NCBI GenBank assembly: GCA_902593795.1
Contig: CACJJR010000005.1
Span: forward strand, 35,580-99,579
DNA length: 64,000 nt
DNA from: an uncultured Candidatus Actinomarina sp.
Lineage (GTDB): Bacteria; Actinomycetota; Acidimicrobiia; Actinomarinales; Actinomarinaceae
Reading direction: 5' to 3'
In this document: in pieces, positions 16,077 to 25,689 of the stretch
Position numbering within the stretch: position 1 is the first letter of the stretch
How the letters are laid out: each line of letters begins with the position of its first letter
Made by a program: the position numbers and the translations under genes
Notes under the pieces: generated by a model
Told to the model about the DNA's origin: nothing
Seen by the model: only the letters and a program-made list of their open reading frames with translations
Database searches by the model: none

Positions 16077-17961
16077 ATTTTCTCAATCTAGGTAAAAATG
16101 AAATACTTGATATAAATAATCCAATCCACATGATAAAAATTCCATAATTGTTTCTAACGATAAGTTTGTAACTGCTCTCATCAATGAATTTTACAGTTAT
16201 ATAAATATCATTTAAAAAAGTTCTAAATACTGCTGGAGAACTTATTGCTTGTTGAGAAGAATTTTTGAATATATTAAGTGATGTAAACTTTGTATTACTT
16301 CCGTTTGATATGGGTAGTTTAATTATATTCTTTTCAGGTAAACTTTCTTCGATTGAATCATAAACAAAGAAAGTTTGATTGTTGAAATTGAATTCCTCAA
16401 ATGAGTTAATTTCTTTTTCTGTAGAGTAACTTTGACTTACATTAAAAATTATTCCTAAAGCAAAAATTCCAATTCCTAAATGTGCAATTTGACCAGTCCA
16501 ATAAGATGTATTTGTTTTTTTATTTCTATAGTTTTTATAAAAATTGCTAAAAGTAATAACAATCAGCAAAACAGAAATAATAACTGTAAATATTAATATG
16601 TATGAATTATTCAAGTAAAACAATATGAAAATACTTAAAATCAACGAGCTATTTACTAAAATATTATTTTCTTCAATCCATTTTTCAATATTTATATTTT
16701 TTATTGGAAGTTTTACTGAAAAGATCATTAGTCCTAATAAAATCAATAAGAGAGGTCCTACTAAAATATCGTAATAAGATCTTCCAATTGTGATTTGTCT
16801 GTTGTACAAAGTTTCATATATTAATGGAAATATAGTGCCTATAAAGATAACAAGCGCAGATGAAAATAAAAATATATTGTTGTATACAAAGAAACCTGAT
16901 TTTCCAAACCAGTTCTCTATCTTTTTAGATTTAGAAAAATATTCAATATTTTTTGATCCTATAAAAATAAAAATGAAACCAAAAAACAACATTCCAAATA
17001 ACAAATAGGTGCCTATATTTCCATTAGAAAATGCATGAACTGATATGAGCACACCAGAACGAGTAACAAATGTGCCAAATATTGTTGATAAAAACATTAG
17101 CCCGACAAGAATATAGTTCCAATTTAATAGTGTGTTTTGAGATTTCTGTATCTTTGCTGAATGAAGAAAAGCTGTAGCAAGTAGCCAGGGAATAAATGAT
17201 ACATTTTCAACTGGATCCCAAGCCCAATATCCACCCCAACCTAAAACCTCATATGACCAAGCCGCACCTAGGGTAATCCCAATTGTTAAAAATAACCAAG
17301 GTATGTAGGTTGTTTTTTCGGCAACCTCAACCCATGCATTAGTGTCATCACTTTTTGAATACAGCCTACTTGTTGCTGCAACAAATGGCATTGTCATGCC
17401 AACATATCCCACGTACAACATAGGCGGGTGTATAGCCATAAGAGGGTGGTTTTGAAGTAGAGGATTGGGCCCACGTCCAATATTGCTTATTACTAATTCT
17501 TGAAAAGGTAGAATTGTTGAGTTACTACAGCCGACAACTGCAAGCTCTATGCAACCAGCAAATGGAGATGAACTAAAAACTGTGTATCCTACAAAAAATA
17601 TCATAATAAGAGAAAAAATTTTAATATCTATATCTGATGAGTTATCTTTATAAAGTTTTAAATAAATATACATAAACAAACTTAAGCAAAGATTCCACAA
17701 CAATATAGACCCATCTAATGACCCCCAAAGGGATGCAAACTTATAAAGAGGTGGAGTAGATTTAGCTGAATAATTAGCAATATAAGATACAGAAAAATCA
17801 TTCAAGAAAAGACCGATTTCAAGTAGGCAAAATAAGAAGATTTGAATAAATAAATTCAGCCTGACAAGTATTTCTGTATAGATATGTTTATTCTTAAAAA
17901 ATAAAAATATTAGCAAACCAAAACTTATCCAGCTGAAAATAATACCAGTGTTATAAATCAT
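16066..17961 (-). CDS. ccmF: Haem lyase subunit CcmF
   Basis: A 631-residue polytopic membrane protein with about 14-15 helices. The haem-handling tryptophan-rich motif GWGGYWAWDPVENVSFIPWL lies near residues 240-260, with conserved histidines nearby (NHPLMAIHPPMLYVGY and TAFLHS). The C-terminal extracytoplasmic domain precedes the last helix (IVRNNYGIFIMWIGLFIS). It ligates haem from holo-CcmE to the CxxCH cysteines of apocytochromes. It overlaps ccmE by 4 bases and ccmH by 11. All main CcmF elements are present. Confidence 0.94.
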   Translation of the reverse strand: MIYNTGIIFSWISFGLLIFLFFKNKHIYTEILVRLNLFIQIFLFCLLEIGLFLNDFSVSYIANYSAKSTPPLYKFASLWGSLDGSILLWNLCLSLFMYIYLKLYKDNSSDIDIKIFSLIMIFFVGYTVFSSSPFAGCIELAVVGCSNSTILPFQELVISNIGRGPNPLLQNHPLMAIHPPMLYVGYVGMTMPFVAATSRLYSKSDDTNAWVEVAEKTTYIPWLFLTIGITLGAAWSYEVLGWGGYWAWDPVENVSFIPWLLATAFLHSAKIQKSQNTLLNWNYILVGLMFLSTIFGTFVTRSGVLISVHAFSNGNIGTYLLFGMLFFGFIFIFIGSKNIEYFSKSKKIENWFGKSGFFVYNNIFLFSSALVIFIGTIFPLIYETLYNRQITIGRSYYDILVGPLLLILLGLMIFSVKLPIKNINIEKWIEENNILVNSSLILSIFILFYLNNSYILIFTVIISVLLIVITFSNFYKNYRNKKTNTSYWTGQIAHLGIGIFALGIIFNVSQSYSTEKEINSFEEFNFNNQTFFVYDSIEESLPEKNIIKLPISNGSNTKFTSLNIFKNSSQQAISSPAVFRTFLNDIYITVKFIDESSYKLIVRNNYGIFIMWIGLFISSISFLPRLRKYEK

Positions 17962-18359
17962 TCTGAGTAGTTTTCAACGTTATATGTTTCACCGTCACTA
18001 GAAACATATTCATTGTCGTGTTTTACTAACATATCATCTGCAAAAAAAGCATCATCTTCAAATACACCATCGAGAATTACACCCATGTTTTCTTGAAATA
18101 GGTCTGGTATAAAACCATCAAATACTATCTCAATATCTTTATTTCCATCAGTAATCGTAAAAATTGTAAATCCAGCATCTTTAGATATTGAATCTTCTAC
18201 AACAAAACCGCCTAATTTAATTCTCTCATTTTTTGAAATTTCTATATTAGATGTTTCTGAAGTCGTATAATAATAAATCGTATTCCTAGAGGCAATGATG
18301 GTACTTGCATAAATAATTAGTCCAATGCCCAAAAGGACAACAATAAAATTTTTCTTCAC
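17958..18359 (-). CDS. ccmE: Haem chaperone CcmE
   Basis: A 133-residue protein with an N-terminal membrane anchor (residues 5-22) and an OB-fold domain. The motif LVKHDNEY gives the covalent haem-binding His114 and the axial Tyr118 of the classical HxxxY type. The Cys-variant (CxxxY) of archaea and sulfate reducers is not used. KLGGFVVEDSI matches the family strand. CcmE carries haem from CcmC to CcmF. It starts 5 bases after ccmC, leaving no room for a ccmD gene. Confidence 0.93.
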   Translation of the reverse strand: MKKNFIVVLLGIGLIIYASTIIASRNTIYYYTTSETSNIEISKNERIKLGGFVVEDSISKDAGFTIFTITDGNKDIEIVFDGFIPDLFQENMGVILDGVFEDDAFFADDMLVKHDNEYVSSDGETYNVENYSE

Positions 18360-18364
18360 TCTAC

Positions 18365-19033
18365 TTAAATTTTAGCTCTTGATTTAGGATTTAAATAATC
18401 GTCCCATAATATATCATTCGAATTTCTAAATTTTCTGGCAAGAAATACATGAACAAGTGTCACTAATAATACACTAAGCAATAAAGTTAGGAGGATATCG
18501 GTTGACATAGGTGCATCGCCTGATGCTACAGTTTCTTGACTCAAGATACTTGCTTGTTGATGAACTGATCTCCACCAAATTACACTAAAGTGCAATATAG
18601 GAATTTGAATCACGCCAAAAATCCCAATAAAGGATGAATTTCTTGCAGTCTTTCCTAAATCTTTATTAAATTGTCTAGATGCAATGTATCCCAAGTAAAC
18701 AAGTAAAAGAATAGCTGTTAAGTTAAGTCTTGCATCACCCCAAACCCACCAAGTTCCCCAAGTTTGCTTACCCCAATATGAACCCGCTAGTAGGGTAATA
18801 ACAGTAAACACAACTCCAGACTTTGCATTTGATACTGCTAATGAATCGAATTTTTGTTTTTTAGTAAAAAAATATAGAACGGAGTATACAAAAGTCAGAG
18901 TATATCCAAGATAGGCAACCCAGACAGTAGGCACATGAATATACAAAAGTTTTGAGTATATACCTTGAGTAACATCGTAAGGTCCAAAAAAAGATATTCC
19001 AAGCCATACAACTAATGGTCCATACAACATCAT
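18365..19033 (-). CDS. ccmC: Haem handling protein CcmC
   Basis: A 222-residue membrane protein with six helices and the tryptophan-rich signature WGTWWVWGDARLNLT at about residues 90-104. Compared with the usual WGxxWxWDxRLT, one glycine appears inserted before the Asp and Asn replaces Thr. Conserved His residues flank the motif (YIHVPTVW and LHFSVIWWRSVHQ). CcmC loads haem onto CcmE with the help of the CcmAB ATPase. It overlaps ccmB by 4 bases. Confidence 0.92.
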   Translation of the reverse strand: MMLYGPLVVWLGISFFGPYDVTQGIYSKLLYIHVPTVWVAYLGYTLTFVYSVLYFFTKKQKFDSLAVSNAKSGVVFTVITLLAGSYWGKQTWGTWWVWGDARLNLTAILLLVYLGYIASRQFNKDLGKTARNSSFIGIFGVIQIPILHFSVIWWRSVHQQASILSQETVASGDAPMSTDILLTLLLSVLLVTLVHVFLARKFRNSNDILWDDYLNPKSRAKI

Positions 19034-19665
19034 TTTGCACTCCTTAAGTAAAAATTAGTAAATGAATAAACTACCAAAGTAATACCTAAATACATCATTA
19101 AGTAAATGTTACTGATGTCTTGATTTACACCTAACCAAAGTGGCGCAATCAAAATTGCGAAACCGATATAAATTGGAACAATTAGTGTAAATTGTACGAA
19201 TCTATTACTGAAAGTAGTAAATACCTGAAAAAATAGATTTATCATAATTGTGTTTAAACAAAAAAATAATACAGCTAATGAAATGTGTATTAGAGATGAA
19301 TTAAGAGAAGTATTTGTAAATCCAGAAAAAAGGATTAAAAGGAGAATAATCTGGGGATAAAATATTCCAACTTCTGCAGCTGTTTTACTGTAAAAATAAT
19401 CTACCTTTTTAATTGTTCCAAAATTTAATTCTTTAACTAACTTTTGTTCATCAAGAGGATTTCTTATAGAAAAAAGAGTAGTAAAAATGATTAGAAATAA
19501 AAGTTCAACAATTAAAAAAATATCATTATCAACTCGGAATCTATTTTCTGACAAAATAGGAAATAAAATTATTAGGACACACATTGTTGGTGTAATTAAA
19601 AATAAAGAAGTATTATTTCTAAATTCCATATTTATTTCTTTTTTAATTATGAATTTTTTAATCAT
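19030..19665 (-). CDS. ccmB: ABC transporter permease CcmB
   Basis: A 211-residue membrane protein with six predicted helices after a short basic N-terminus. The loop IRNPLDEQKLVKELNFG after helix 2 corresponds to the cytoplasmic coupling region of CcmB, though the sequence is divergent. The assignment rests on its size, topology and place between ccmA and ccmC. With CcmA it forms the ATPase that releases holo-CcmE from CcmC. The start at 19665 overlaps ccmA by 8 bases; an internal ATG at 19629 (MEFRN) is an alternative. Confidence 0.82.
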   Translation of the reverse strand: MIKKFIIKKEINMEFRNNTSLFLITPTMCVLIILFPILSENRFRVDNDIFLIVELLFLIIFTTLFSIRNPLDEQKLVKELNFGTIKKVDYFYSKTAAEVGIFYPQIILLLILFSGFTNTSLNSSLIHISLAVLFFCLNTIMINLFFQVFTTFSNRFVQFTLIVPIYIGFAILIAPLWLGVNQDISNIYLMMYLGITLVVYSFTNFYLRSAK

Positions 19666-20251
19666 TTAAGTTTATGGTTCTTTCAACATTATCAAGAGCA
19701 TTGATGCTTTCCTGACTAGATAAAATTGTAGTTTTTCCTAAAGATTCTCTTTTGCTAAATAAATCAAATAAAAGTTTAACCCCATTTTCATCGAGGTAGA
19801 CTACTGGTTCATCAACACAAAGTACATCAGGATTTTTAATATCTGCGATCGCAATTTCACTTCTCTTGACCATACCACTTGAGAATTCTTCAATTAAGTC
19901 ATCTTTAAAGTTGTAAAGCTCGTACTTATTTAATATTTCTATTACATTTTCATCAACCAAATTTTCATTATGAAGAAAATAATTTATATTCTCAATTAAG
20001 GACATTTTTGGTACTAAAGAAGGCGTCGATCCAATTTCGATTATTGAATTGTTTCCTCTTTCAATACCTGATTTGAAAGTATTGCCTATAAAGTTGTTGC
20101 TGATACACATAATCAGTGTTGTTTTACCTGAACCATTTTTACCAATAATTTCATAATTCTTTGAAAGCTCTAAAGATATATCTTTATTTTTTATTACAAG
20201 TTGATTCCCGTATCCAAGTGATAAATTTTTTGATTTGAAAATTAAACTCAT
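19658..20251 (-). CDS. ccmA: ABC transporter ATP-binding protein CcmA
   Basis: A 197-residue ATPase. Walker A is GKNGSGKTTLI (residues ~37-47), the ABC signature is EFSSGMVKRSEIAIAD and Walker B is DVLCVDEP, all in normal order. It pairs with CcmB in System I cytochrome c maturation, powering release of haem-loaded CcmE. It is a little shorter than the usual ~205 residues. The gene begins 4 bases inside the end of the upstream nuclease gene. Confidence 0.9.
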   Translation of the reverse strand: MSLIFKSKNLSLGYGNQLVIKNKDISLELSKNYEIIGKNGSGKTTLIMCISNNFIGNTFKSGIERGNNSIIEIGSTPSLVPKMSLIENINYFLHNENLVDENVIEILNKYELYNFKDDLIEEFSSGMVKRSEIAIADIKNPDVLCVDEPVVYLDENGVKLLFDLFSKRESLGKTTILSSQESINALDNVERTINLND

Positions 20252-21762
20252 TTACTTATTGTATAAGGTTCTTTATTTCTAATAAAACGTAAAATCAATT
20301 GAAGTTCATTGAAATAGTTAATTTCTGTATAGTTCTTATCACCAGATTTTAAATAAATATCATTTTTGCCTATAGGGTCTAATTTTAGATTAATTTTATC
20401 TTGAGATATTTCTATGTTTGAATCCTTTAACAAATTAATAATTTCAGTATCTAGATTTAATATGTTTGAAATAAAATTCTCAAACTCAATATAATTCTCA
20501 AATATTATCTTAAAATTTTTTAATTTTTGAGCTTCTTCAAAATTCTGTAAAGCAGAATGTTGGTTCAAATTATTAATTAGTATTTCTAGCTCTTTCTCTT
20601 TATTTTTAAAAAATGATATTAATTTTTCATTTACATTTACTAAGTATGTATCAAGATCAAATGAATCTATACAAGCACAGTCAGTACTAAGCAATATGGA
20701 TATATCACATTGCGTTTTTCTAGAATTATTTCTTTTGCAATTCAGTGTTTCAAATTTGTAGTCTAAAAAATTTTTAAAATTTTTGGCTTTTGAATAACTT
20801 AGAAAAGGTCCTAATTGAAATAGCGTATTTTTTGTATTTTTTAATTTTGAAATTTCAAAGTTATGTTTGTTATTCTTTAACTTTACCCAATATATGTTTC
20901 TTGATATACGCCCACTTCTATTTAATGAAGGTTTTAATTTGTTAATCAGTCTATGTTCGACAATTAGTGATGAAAGTTCGTTGTTCAAATTAATAATATT
21001 TAATTTATCAGAAGAATTGACTATTTTATTTGATTTATAACTTCTTGAATAACTTAAATGTGAATTAATTCTGTTTTTTAAGTTATTAGATTTACCAACA
21101 TATTGTATATTTTTTTTGTTAGAAAATATATAAACACCGTGAGTGTTTGGAATATTTTCTATTTTGAATTTATTTTTTAAATGTAAATCAATACTATTTA
21201 AATAATAATTGACACTTTCAACATCTTTTTTATTTTTTATTTGATCAAAAACTGCGAGATTTTTAAAAACTTCATATGTAGTCAGCACATCTGCTTTGGA
21301 GTTATGTTCATTTTGATTAACTGTTTTAAAATATTTACTTAATGTTACTAATTTGTGGTTTTTTACCTTAGACCGCATCAGTGCTCTTGATAAATTTAAT
21401 GTATCTATAGTTTCATTGTCAAATTTTTGCAAGTTGTTGCTTGTTAATGCATAATTTAAAAATGATAAATCGAACTTTAAATTGTGTCCTATTATTATCG
21501 AATCAGATATAAAGTTTTTAATATTTAATATTTCATCATCAATAATTGGAGCATCTTCTACATGCCATTGATATATACCGGTTAGATTAGATATGAATAG
21601 TGGAATGTTCTGTTTAGGGTTAAATTTTGAGTAATAATCGTCTACCACTTTTTCATTCAATACTTTTAAAATATAGAGTTCAATAATTTTATTAGATCCC
21701 GCTTTAATGCCTGTGGTTTCTACATCTAGAATCGCTAAGTTCTTATTTTTTACAAAGTCCAA
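20248..21762 (-). CDS. DEDD exonuclease fused to a GIY-YIG (UvrC/Cho-type) domain
   Basis: A 504-residue two-domain nuclease. Residues ~8-175 are a DnaQ-like 3'-5' exonuclease: LAILDVETTG (Exo I), IIGHNLKFDLSFLN (Exo II) and HNSKADVLTTYEVF (Exo III, DEDDh His). Residues ~203-290 are a GIY-YIG domain: THGVYIFSNKKNIQYVGKS, KNRINSHL and LIVEHRLINKLKP, with the catalytic Tyr, Arg and Glu visible. A UvrB-binding-like helix pair follows (HSALQNFEEAQKLKNF). The fusion matches the actinobacterial DnaQ/UvrC hybrid family (Rv2191-type), likely a DNA-repair nuclease acting like Cho. The RNase H-like and HhH domains of true UvrC are absent. Confidence 0.85.
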   Translation of the reverse strand: MDFVKNKNLAILDVETTGIKAGSNKIIELYILKVLNEKVVDDYYSKFNPKQNIPLFISNLTGIYQWHVEDAPIIDDEILNIKNFISDSIIIGHNLKFDLSFLNYALTSNNLQKFDNETIDTLNLSRALMRSKVKNHKLVTLSKYFKTVNQNEHNSKADVLTTYEVFKNLAVFDQIKNKKDVESVNYYLNSIDLHLKNKFKIENIPNTHGVYIFSNKKNIQYVGKSNNLKNRINSHLSYSRSYKSNKIVNSSDKLNIINLNNELSSLIVEHRLINKLKPSLNRSGRISRNIYWVKLKNNKHNFEISKLKNTKNTLFQLGPFLSYSKAKNFKNFLDYKFETLNCKRNNSRKTQCDISILLSTDCACIDSFDLDTYLVNVNEKLISFFKNKEKELEILINNLNQHSALQNFEEAQKLKNFKIIFENYIEFENFISNILNLDTEIINLLKDSNIEISQDKINLKLDPIGKNDIYLKSGDKNYTEINYFNELQLILRFIRNKEPYTISK

Positions 21763-21764
21763 TT

Positions 21765-22556
21765 TTATTTAGTTAATTCCCACATACCTATAGCAGCAGC
21801 TGTTGAAGCATTTAAAGAATCTACATTATTAGTCGATCTGATGCACAAGGCTACATATTCGTTTTCAAACCACTCATTAGAAATGCCGTATTGCTCAGCA
21901 CCTACCACTACAGCAAAGTTATTTTTAGGTTTAAAATTCTCTAGACTTTCTTCACCTTCAGGATCTAAAAGAAGAATTTGATAATTATTTGAATTTAAAA
22001 AATCTCTTATCTTATTATTACTGCTGCTCCAGATGTTCATATTAAAAACATGCCCAATAGAAGCTCTGATTACATTTGGGTTAAAAATATCTGTTATTTC
22101 ATCAGAGAGAAAAATATTGTTTATACCAAAAGATTTTGCAGTTCTAATCATTGTTCCCAAGTTTCCAGGTTTCTCTATTTGATCTGGTATTAAAATAGGT
22201 CCGTTTATTTTATCAGGCAGGCTTAAATCTCTTGTATTAAATACTGCTATGAAACCATCAGGCCTATCTCGATACGACATAGCTTTAAAAACTTTTTCAG
22301 ATACTTTGACAATTCGAATATTTTCTTGCTCACATTCATTAAGTAGATCTTTATTATTTTCTCCAATGAATAGATCACTACAAAAATACAATGTATCAAT
22401 TTCATAATTTGAATCTAATAATTTATAACATTCTCTGAAACCTTCAGAAATTGATTTATTAGATGACTTCCTATTTCGATTTTTTTTCAAAGATACTAAG
22501 AATTTATATTCAGGATTATTGAGTGATTCAATATTTTTATTTGCTGAAAAATTCAT
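21765..22556 (-). CDS. TrmH/SpoU-family RNA 2'-O-methyltransferase
   Basis: A 263-residue SPOUT methyltransferase. The three family motifs are visible: motif 1 IEKPGNLGTMIRTAKSFG, motif 2 VVGAEQYGISNEW and motif 3 NNVDSLNASTAAAIGMWEL. Residues 1-90 form an SpoU substrate-binding domain (NPEYKFLVSLKKNRNRKSS and ISEGFRECYKLL). It uses SAM to methylate ribose in rRNA or tRNA; the target nucleotide cannot be read from sequence. It overlaps the nitroreductase gene upstream by 20 bases. Confidence 0.87.
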   Translation of the reverse strand: MNFSANKNIESLNNPEYKFLVSLKKNRNRKSSNKSISEGFRECYKLLDSNYEIDTLYFCSDLFIGENNKDLLNECEQENIRIVKVSEKVFKAMSYRDRPDGFIAVFNTRDLSLPDKINGPILIPDQIEKPGNLGTMIRTAKSFGINNIFLSDEITDIFNPNVIRASIGHVFNMNIWSSSNNKIRDFLNSNNYQILLLDPEGEESLENFKPKNNFAVVVGAEQYGISNEWFENEYVALCIRSTNNVDSLNASTAAAIGMWELTK

Positions 22557-23142
22557 TATGTGTAAGTTTCTTTTTTATATTTTGCTTTTTAGAGTTTACT
22601 ACGTTGTTGTTTTCCACTCCTGCAGTAACCATTCCAACAATTTGATAATCATGCGGTATTTTGAATAAATCATGAATTTTTTTTCTGTCAATACTGTGAA
22701 GTCCCATAAATCCTGTTGCAAAACCTTGTTCCTCAATAAGAAGTAAGCAGTTCATTAGTGCAGCTCCAGCGTCAACATACCAATATGGAATGTCCCATTC
22801 TTTAGAATTAACTGCATTTTTTTTGTCAGAAGATGAATATCTCTTGTGATACTCTTCTTCATTTAACAATAAAAAAAATAATCCTAAAGAATTCGATATC
22901 CACGGAGATTGATTATCTTTTTTGAAACTATCTTCATTAAATATTTGTGATACAGTTTCTATTTTTTTTGTGTCGAAAGTATTTAGTATTTCAATTCCTC
23001 TTGAAAATCCAGCTGTAGGTATTTTTATTGCGTACTTTGCAATATCTTCTAAGCTATTTTTATCAAAGGAAGCTTTTTGATAACTTCTGACTACTTTCCT
23101 ATTATTTAAAAGATTTTCGAGATAGGTAGTTTCATTAGTCAT
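22537..23142 (-). CDS. Nitroreductase-family FMN oxidoreductase
   Basis: A 201-residue protein of the nitroreductase superfamily. LLNNRKVVRSYQ at the N-terminus supplies the FMN-phosphate Arg residues. IKIPTAGFSRG, YWYVDAGAALMNCLLLIEEQG and FATGFMGLHSI follow the family pattern. The substrate is not known. It overlaps leuB by 8 bases and trmH by 20, so it is part of the ilv-leu directon. No unusual features are seen apart from modest length. Confidence 0.8.
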   Translation of the reverse strand: MTNETTYLENLLNNRKVVRSYQKASFDKNSLEDIAKYAIKIPTAGFSRGIEILNTFDTKKIETVSQIFNEDSFKKDNQSPWISNSLGLFFLLLNEEEYHKRYSSSDKKNAVNSKEWDIPYWYVDAGAALMNCLLLIEEQGFATGFMGLHSIDRKKIHDLFKIPHDYQIVGMVTAGVENNNVVNSKKQNIKKKLTHNEFFSK

Positions 23143-24202
23143 TAAAATTTTGCAATGAATTTACTACAGCGTCTCCAACTTCGCCTGTAGTCATACCCAT
23201 TTTCCCAGCTGAAAGTGAGTCAAGCTTTATAGCTGTATCAATTACAGCTTTCTCTATGTTGTCAGCGTATTTCTCTTCTCCTAGTTGCTTTACCATCATC
23301 GCAGCGGCACCAACGCAAGCTAAAGGATTAATAGCATTTTGATTTGTATATTTTGGTGCAGAACCTCCTATAGGTTCAAACATGGAAACCCCTTCTGGAT
23401 TAATATTACCACCAGCAGCAATACCCATACCACCCTGAATCATCGCACCTAAATCGGTGATAATATCTCCAAACATATTATCAGTAACTATTACATCAAA
23501 CCATTCTGGATTTTTCACCATCCACATACACACAGCGTCGACATGGCCATAGTCTGTTTCAATTTCAGGATAATCTTTTGCCACATCATAAAAGATTCTT
23601 TCCCATAAATCGTGTGCATAAGTTAAAACATTAGTCTTCGCACATAATGTAATTTTTTTACGGTTATTATTTTTTGTATATTCAAAAGCATATTTTATAC
23701 ACCTGTGTATTGCATAATATGAATTAATTGATTCTTGAGTAGCAATTTCATTTTCAGTTCCGTAATGAATATAGCCTCCAGCCCCTGCATAAAGTCCTTC
23801 AGTATTTTCTCTAACAACAACAAAGTTGATATCTTCCGGCTTCTTATTTGCTAAGGGAGTTTCTACACCTGGATACAGAACCACAGGCCTTAAATTTATA
23901 TACTGATCAAATTCTTTTCTAAGTTTAAGGAGTATTCCTTGCTCAAGTATTCCAGGCTTTACACCAGGGTGACCTATTGCTCCTAATAAGACTGCATCAG
24001 CGTTCTTTAATTGCTCAATGTCTTGATCTGTGACAAGTTCTCCTGAACTTAGATACCTGTCACCACCTAAATCATTATTACTAAAAATAAATTCTACACC
24101 ATAGTCTGCAGAAGTTGCTTTAAGAACTTTAACTGCTTCATTTACTACTTCTGGACCAGTTCCATCACCAGGAAGTAATGATATGTTATATTGTTTACTC
24201 AT
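23135..24202 (-). CDS. leuB: 3-isopropylmalate dehydrogenase
   Basis: Oxidatively decarboxylates 3-isopropylmalate in leucine synthesis, using NAD+ and a divalent metal. In 355 residues it shows [11 protein letters not shown] at the N-terminus, [13 protein letters not shown], the metal-binding [14 protein letters not shown] and the adenine-binding [14 protein letters not shown]. It directly follows leuA (4-base overlap). leuC and leuD, needed for the step between, are not in the window. A homologous beta-decarboxylating dehydrogenase specificity is possible, but operon context favours LeuB. Confidence 0.92.
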   Translation of the reverse strand: MSKQYNISLLPGDGTGPEVVNEAVKVLKATSADYGVEFIFSNNDLGGDRYLSSGELVTDQDIEQLKNADAVLLGAIGHPGVKPGILEQGILLKLRKEFDQYINLRPVVLYPGVETPLANKKPEDINFVVVRENTEGLYAGAGGYIHYGTENEIATQESINSYYAIHRCIKYAFEYTKNNNRKKITLCAKTNVLTYAHDLWERIFYDVAKDYPEIETDYGHVDAVCMWMVKNPEWFDVIVTDNMFGDIITDLGAMIQGGMGIAAGGNINPEGVSMFEPIGGSAPKYTNQNAINPLACVGAAAMMVKQLGEEKYADNIEKAVIDTAIKLDSLSAGKMGMTTGEVGDAVVNSLQNFND

Positions 24203-25689
24203 TTGTTTAACGCATTCAAAAATGACTCTACGGAACCTTGTACAACATCAGTTGAAACAGCTCTTCCTTGCTTCATTAAGTGTCCATCATTTATTATTGT
24301 CACAATTTCAGCAGTTGCATCAGCACCTTTTGTAATGCTCTCAACTCTATAGTCAATTAAAGTTGCGTCTGATTTAAGAATAATTTTAACTGCAGTAAAT
24401 GCAGCATGAATCATACCATCTCCAGTTGCTTCTTCAGTCACTTCCTTATCGCCAACTTTAAGAGTTACACTAGCTGATGCGAATTCATCTTTACTGTTTA
24501 CAGAAACTGAAATAAGCTTTGCAGCATCATTTTTTGTTTCAACTTGTCCTACTATTGCTCTTAGTTCATTTTCTACAATTTCACCTTTTCTATCAGCAAT
24601 TTTTTTAAATGTATCAAAAGCATTATTAAAAGCATCATCATCTAAAGTAATTTCTAATTTATCTAGGGCGTCTTTGAATCCCGCTCTACCAGAATGTTTT
24701 CCTAGTATAATTTTTGCCTCCTGACCTACTGAATCAGGGGACATGATTTCATAAGTAGTTGTATTTCTTAAATAACCATGTTGATGAATTCCTGATTCGT
24801 GACTAAAGGCATTTTTGCCAACAACTGCCTTATTATATTGAACAGGATATCCAGTGAGTTTAGATACTAATCTTGATGTTTCAAATATCTCTTGAGTTTC
24901 AGCTTTAATTTCTACTCCAAATTGATCTTGTCTTGTTTTCACTGCCATAATAATTTCTTCAGTAGAAGTATTTCCTGCTCTTTCACCAATTCCATTTATA
25001 GCACCTTCAATTTGTCTCGCACCTGCAGTAATTGCTGTTAATGAATTAGCAACTGCTAATCCTAAATCATTATGGCAGTGTGTAGAAATTATTACATCAT
25101 CGTTACCACCTTTGACTTCATCATAAACTGCCGTTAATAAATCTAGGTAATCCTGAGGAGTTGCATATCCAACTGTATCTGGAACATTAATTGTTGTGGC
25201 TCCTTCTTCTACAGCCACTTTTAATACCTCAATAAGAAAATCTTTGTCAGTCCTTGTAGCATCTTGTGCTGAGAATTCTATGTTTTCACAAAGCTTTTTT
25301 GCATACTTTACAGACTCTTTTGTATCATTTAATACTTCCTCTTTGGTTTTTCGCAACATGTGCTCCATATGAATTTGAGATGTAGAAGTAAAAACATGTA
25401 TTCTTGATTCTTTAGCAACTTTTATTGCTTCCCATGCCTGTTCTATGTCATCTGGGTGACACCTAGCAAGAGAAGCAATAGTAGAATTTTTTATATTTTT
25501 TGCAATCAAATTTACACCTTCCCAGTCGCCAGGTGATGATGCTGCAAAACCAGCTTCAATTACATCAACCTTTAATTTTTCAAGCTGTTGTGCAATTAAC
25601 AACTTCTCTGATGGAGTTAAGGCTATTCCGGGACTTTGCTCACCATCTCTAAGTGTTGTGTCAAATATGACTAGTTTATCGTCGCTCAT
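24199..25689 (-). CDS. leuA: 2-isopropylmalate synthase
   Basis: First committed enzyme of leucine synthesis: condenses acetyl-CoA with 2-oxoisovalerate. The 496 residues comprise an N-terminal TIM barrel with [31 protein letters not shown], the metal-binding [15 protein letters not shown] and [12 protein letters not shown], a linker with [13 protein letters not shown], and a C-terminal regulatory domain (residues ~385-496) for leucine feedback. This is the LeuA type 1 architecture. It overlaps ilvC and leuB by 4 bases each. Confidence 0.95.
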   Translation of the reverse strand: MSDDKLVIFDTTLRDGEQSPGIALTPSEKLLIAQQLEKLKVDVIEAGFAASSPGDWEGVNLIAKNIKNSTIASLARCHPDDIEQAWEAIKVAKESRIHVFTSTSQIHMEHMLRKTKEEVLNDTKESVKYAKKLCENIEFSAQDATRTDKDFLIEVLKVAVEEGATTINVPDTVGYATPQDYLDLLTAVYDEVKGGNDDVIISTHCHNDLGLAVANSLTAITAGARQIEGAINGIGERAGNTSTEEIIMAVKTRQDQFGVEIKAETQEIFETSRLVSKLTGYPVQYNKAVVGKNAFSHESGIHQHGYLRNTTTYEIMSPDSVGQEAKIILGKHSGRAGFKDALDKLEITLDDDAFNNAFDTFKKIADRKGEIVENELRAIVGQVETKNDAAKLISVSVNSKDEFASASVTLKVGDKEVTEEATGDGMIHAAFTAVKIILKSDATLIDYRVESITKGADATAEIVTIINDGHLMKQGRAVSTDVVQGSVESFLNALNK

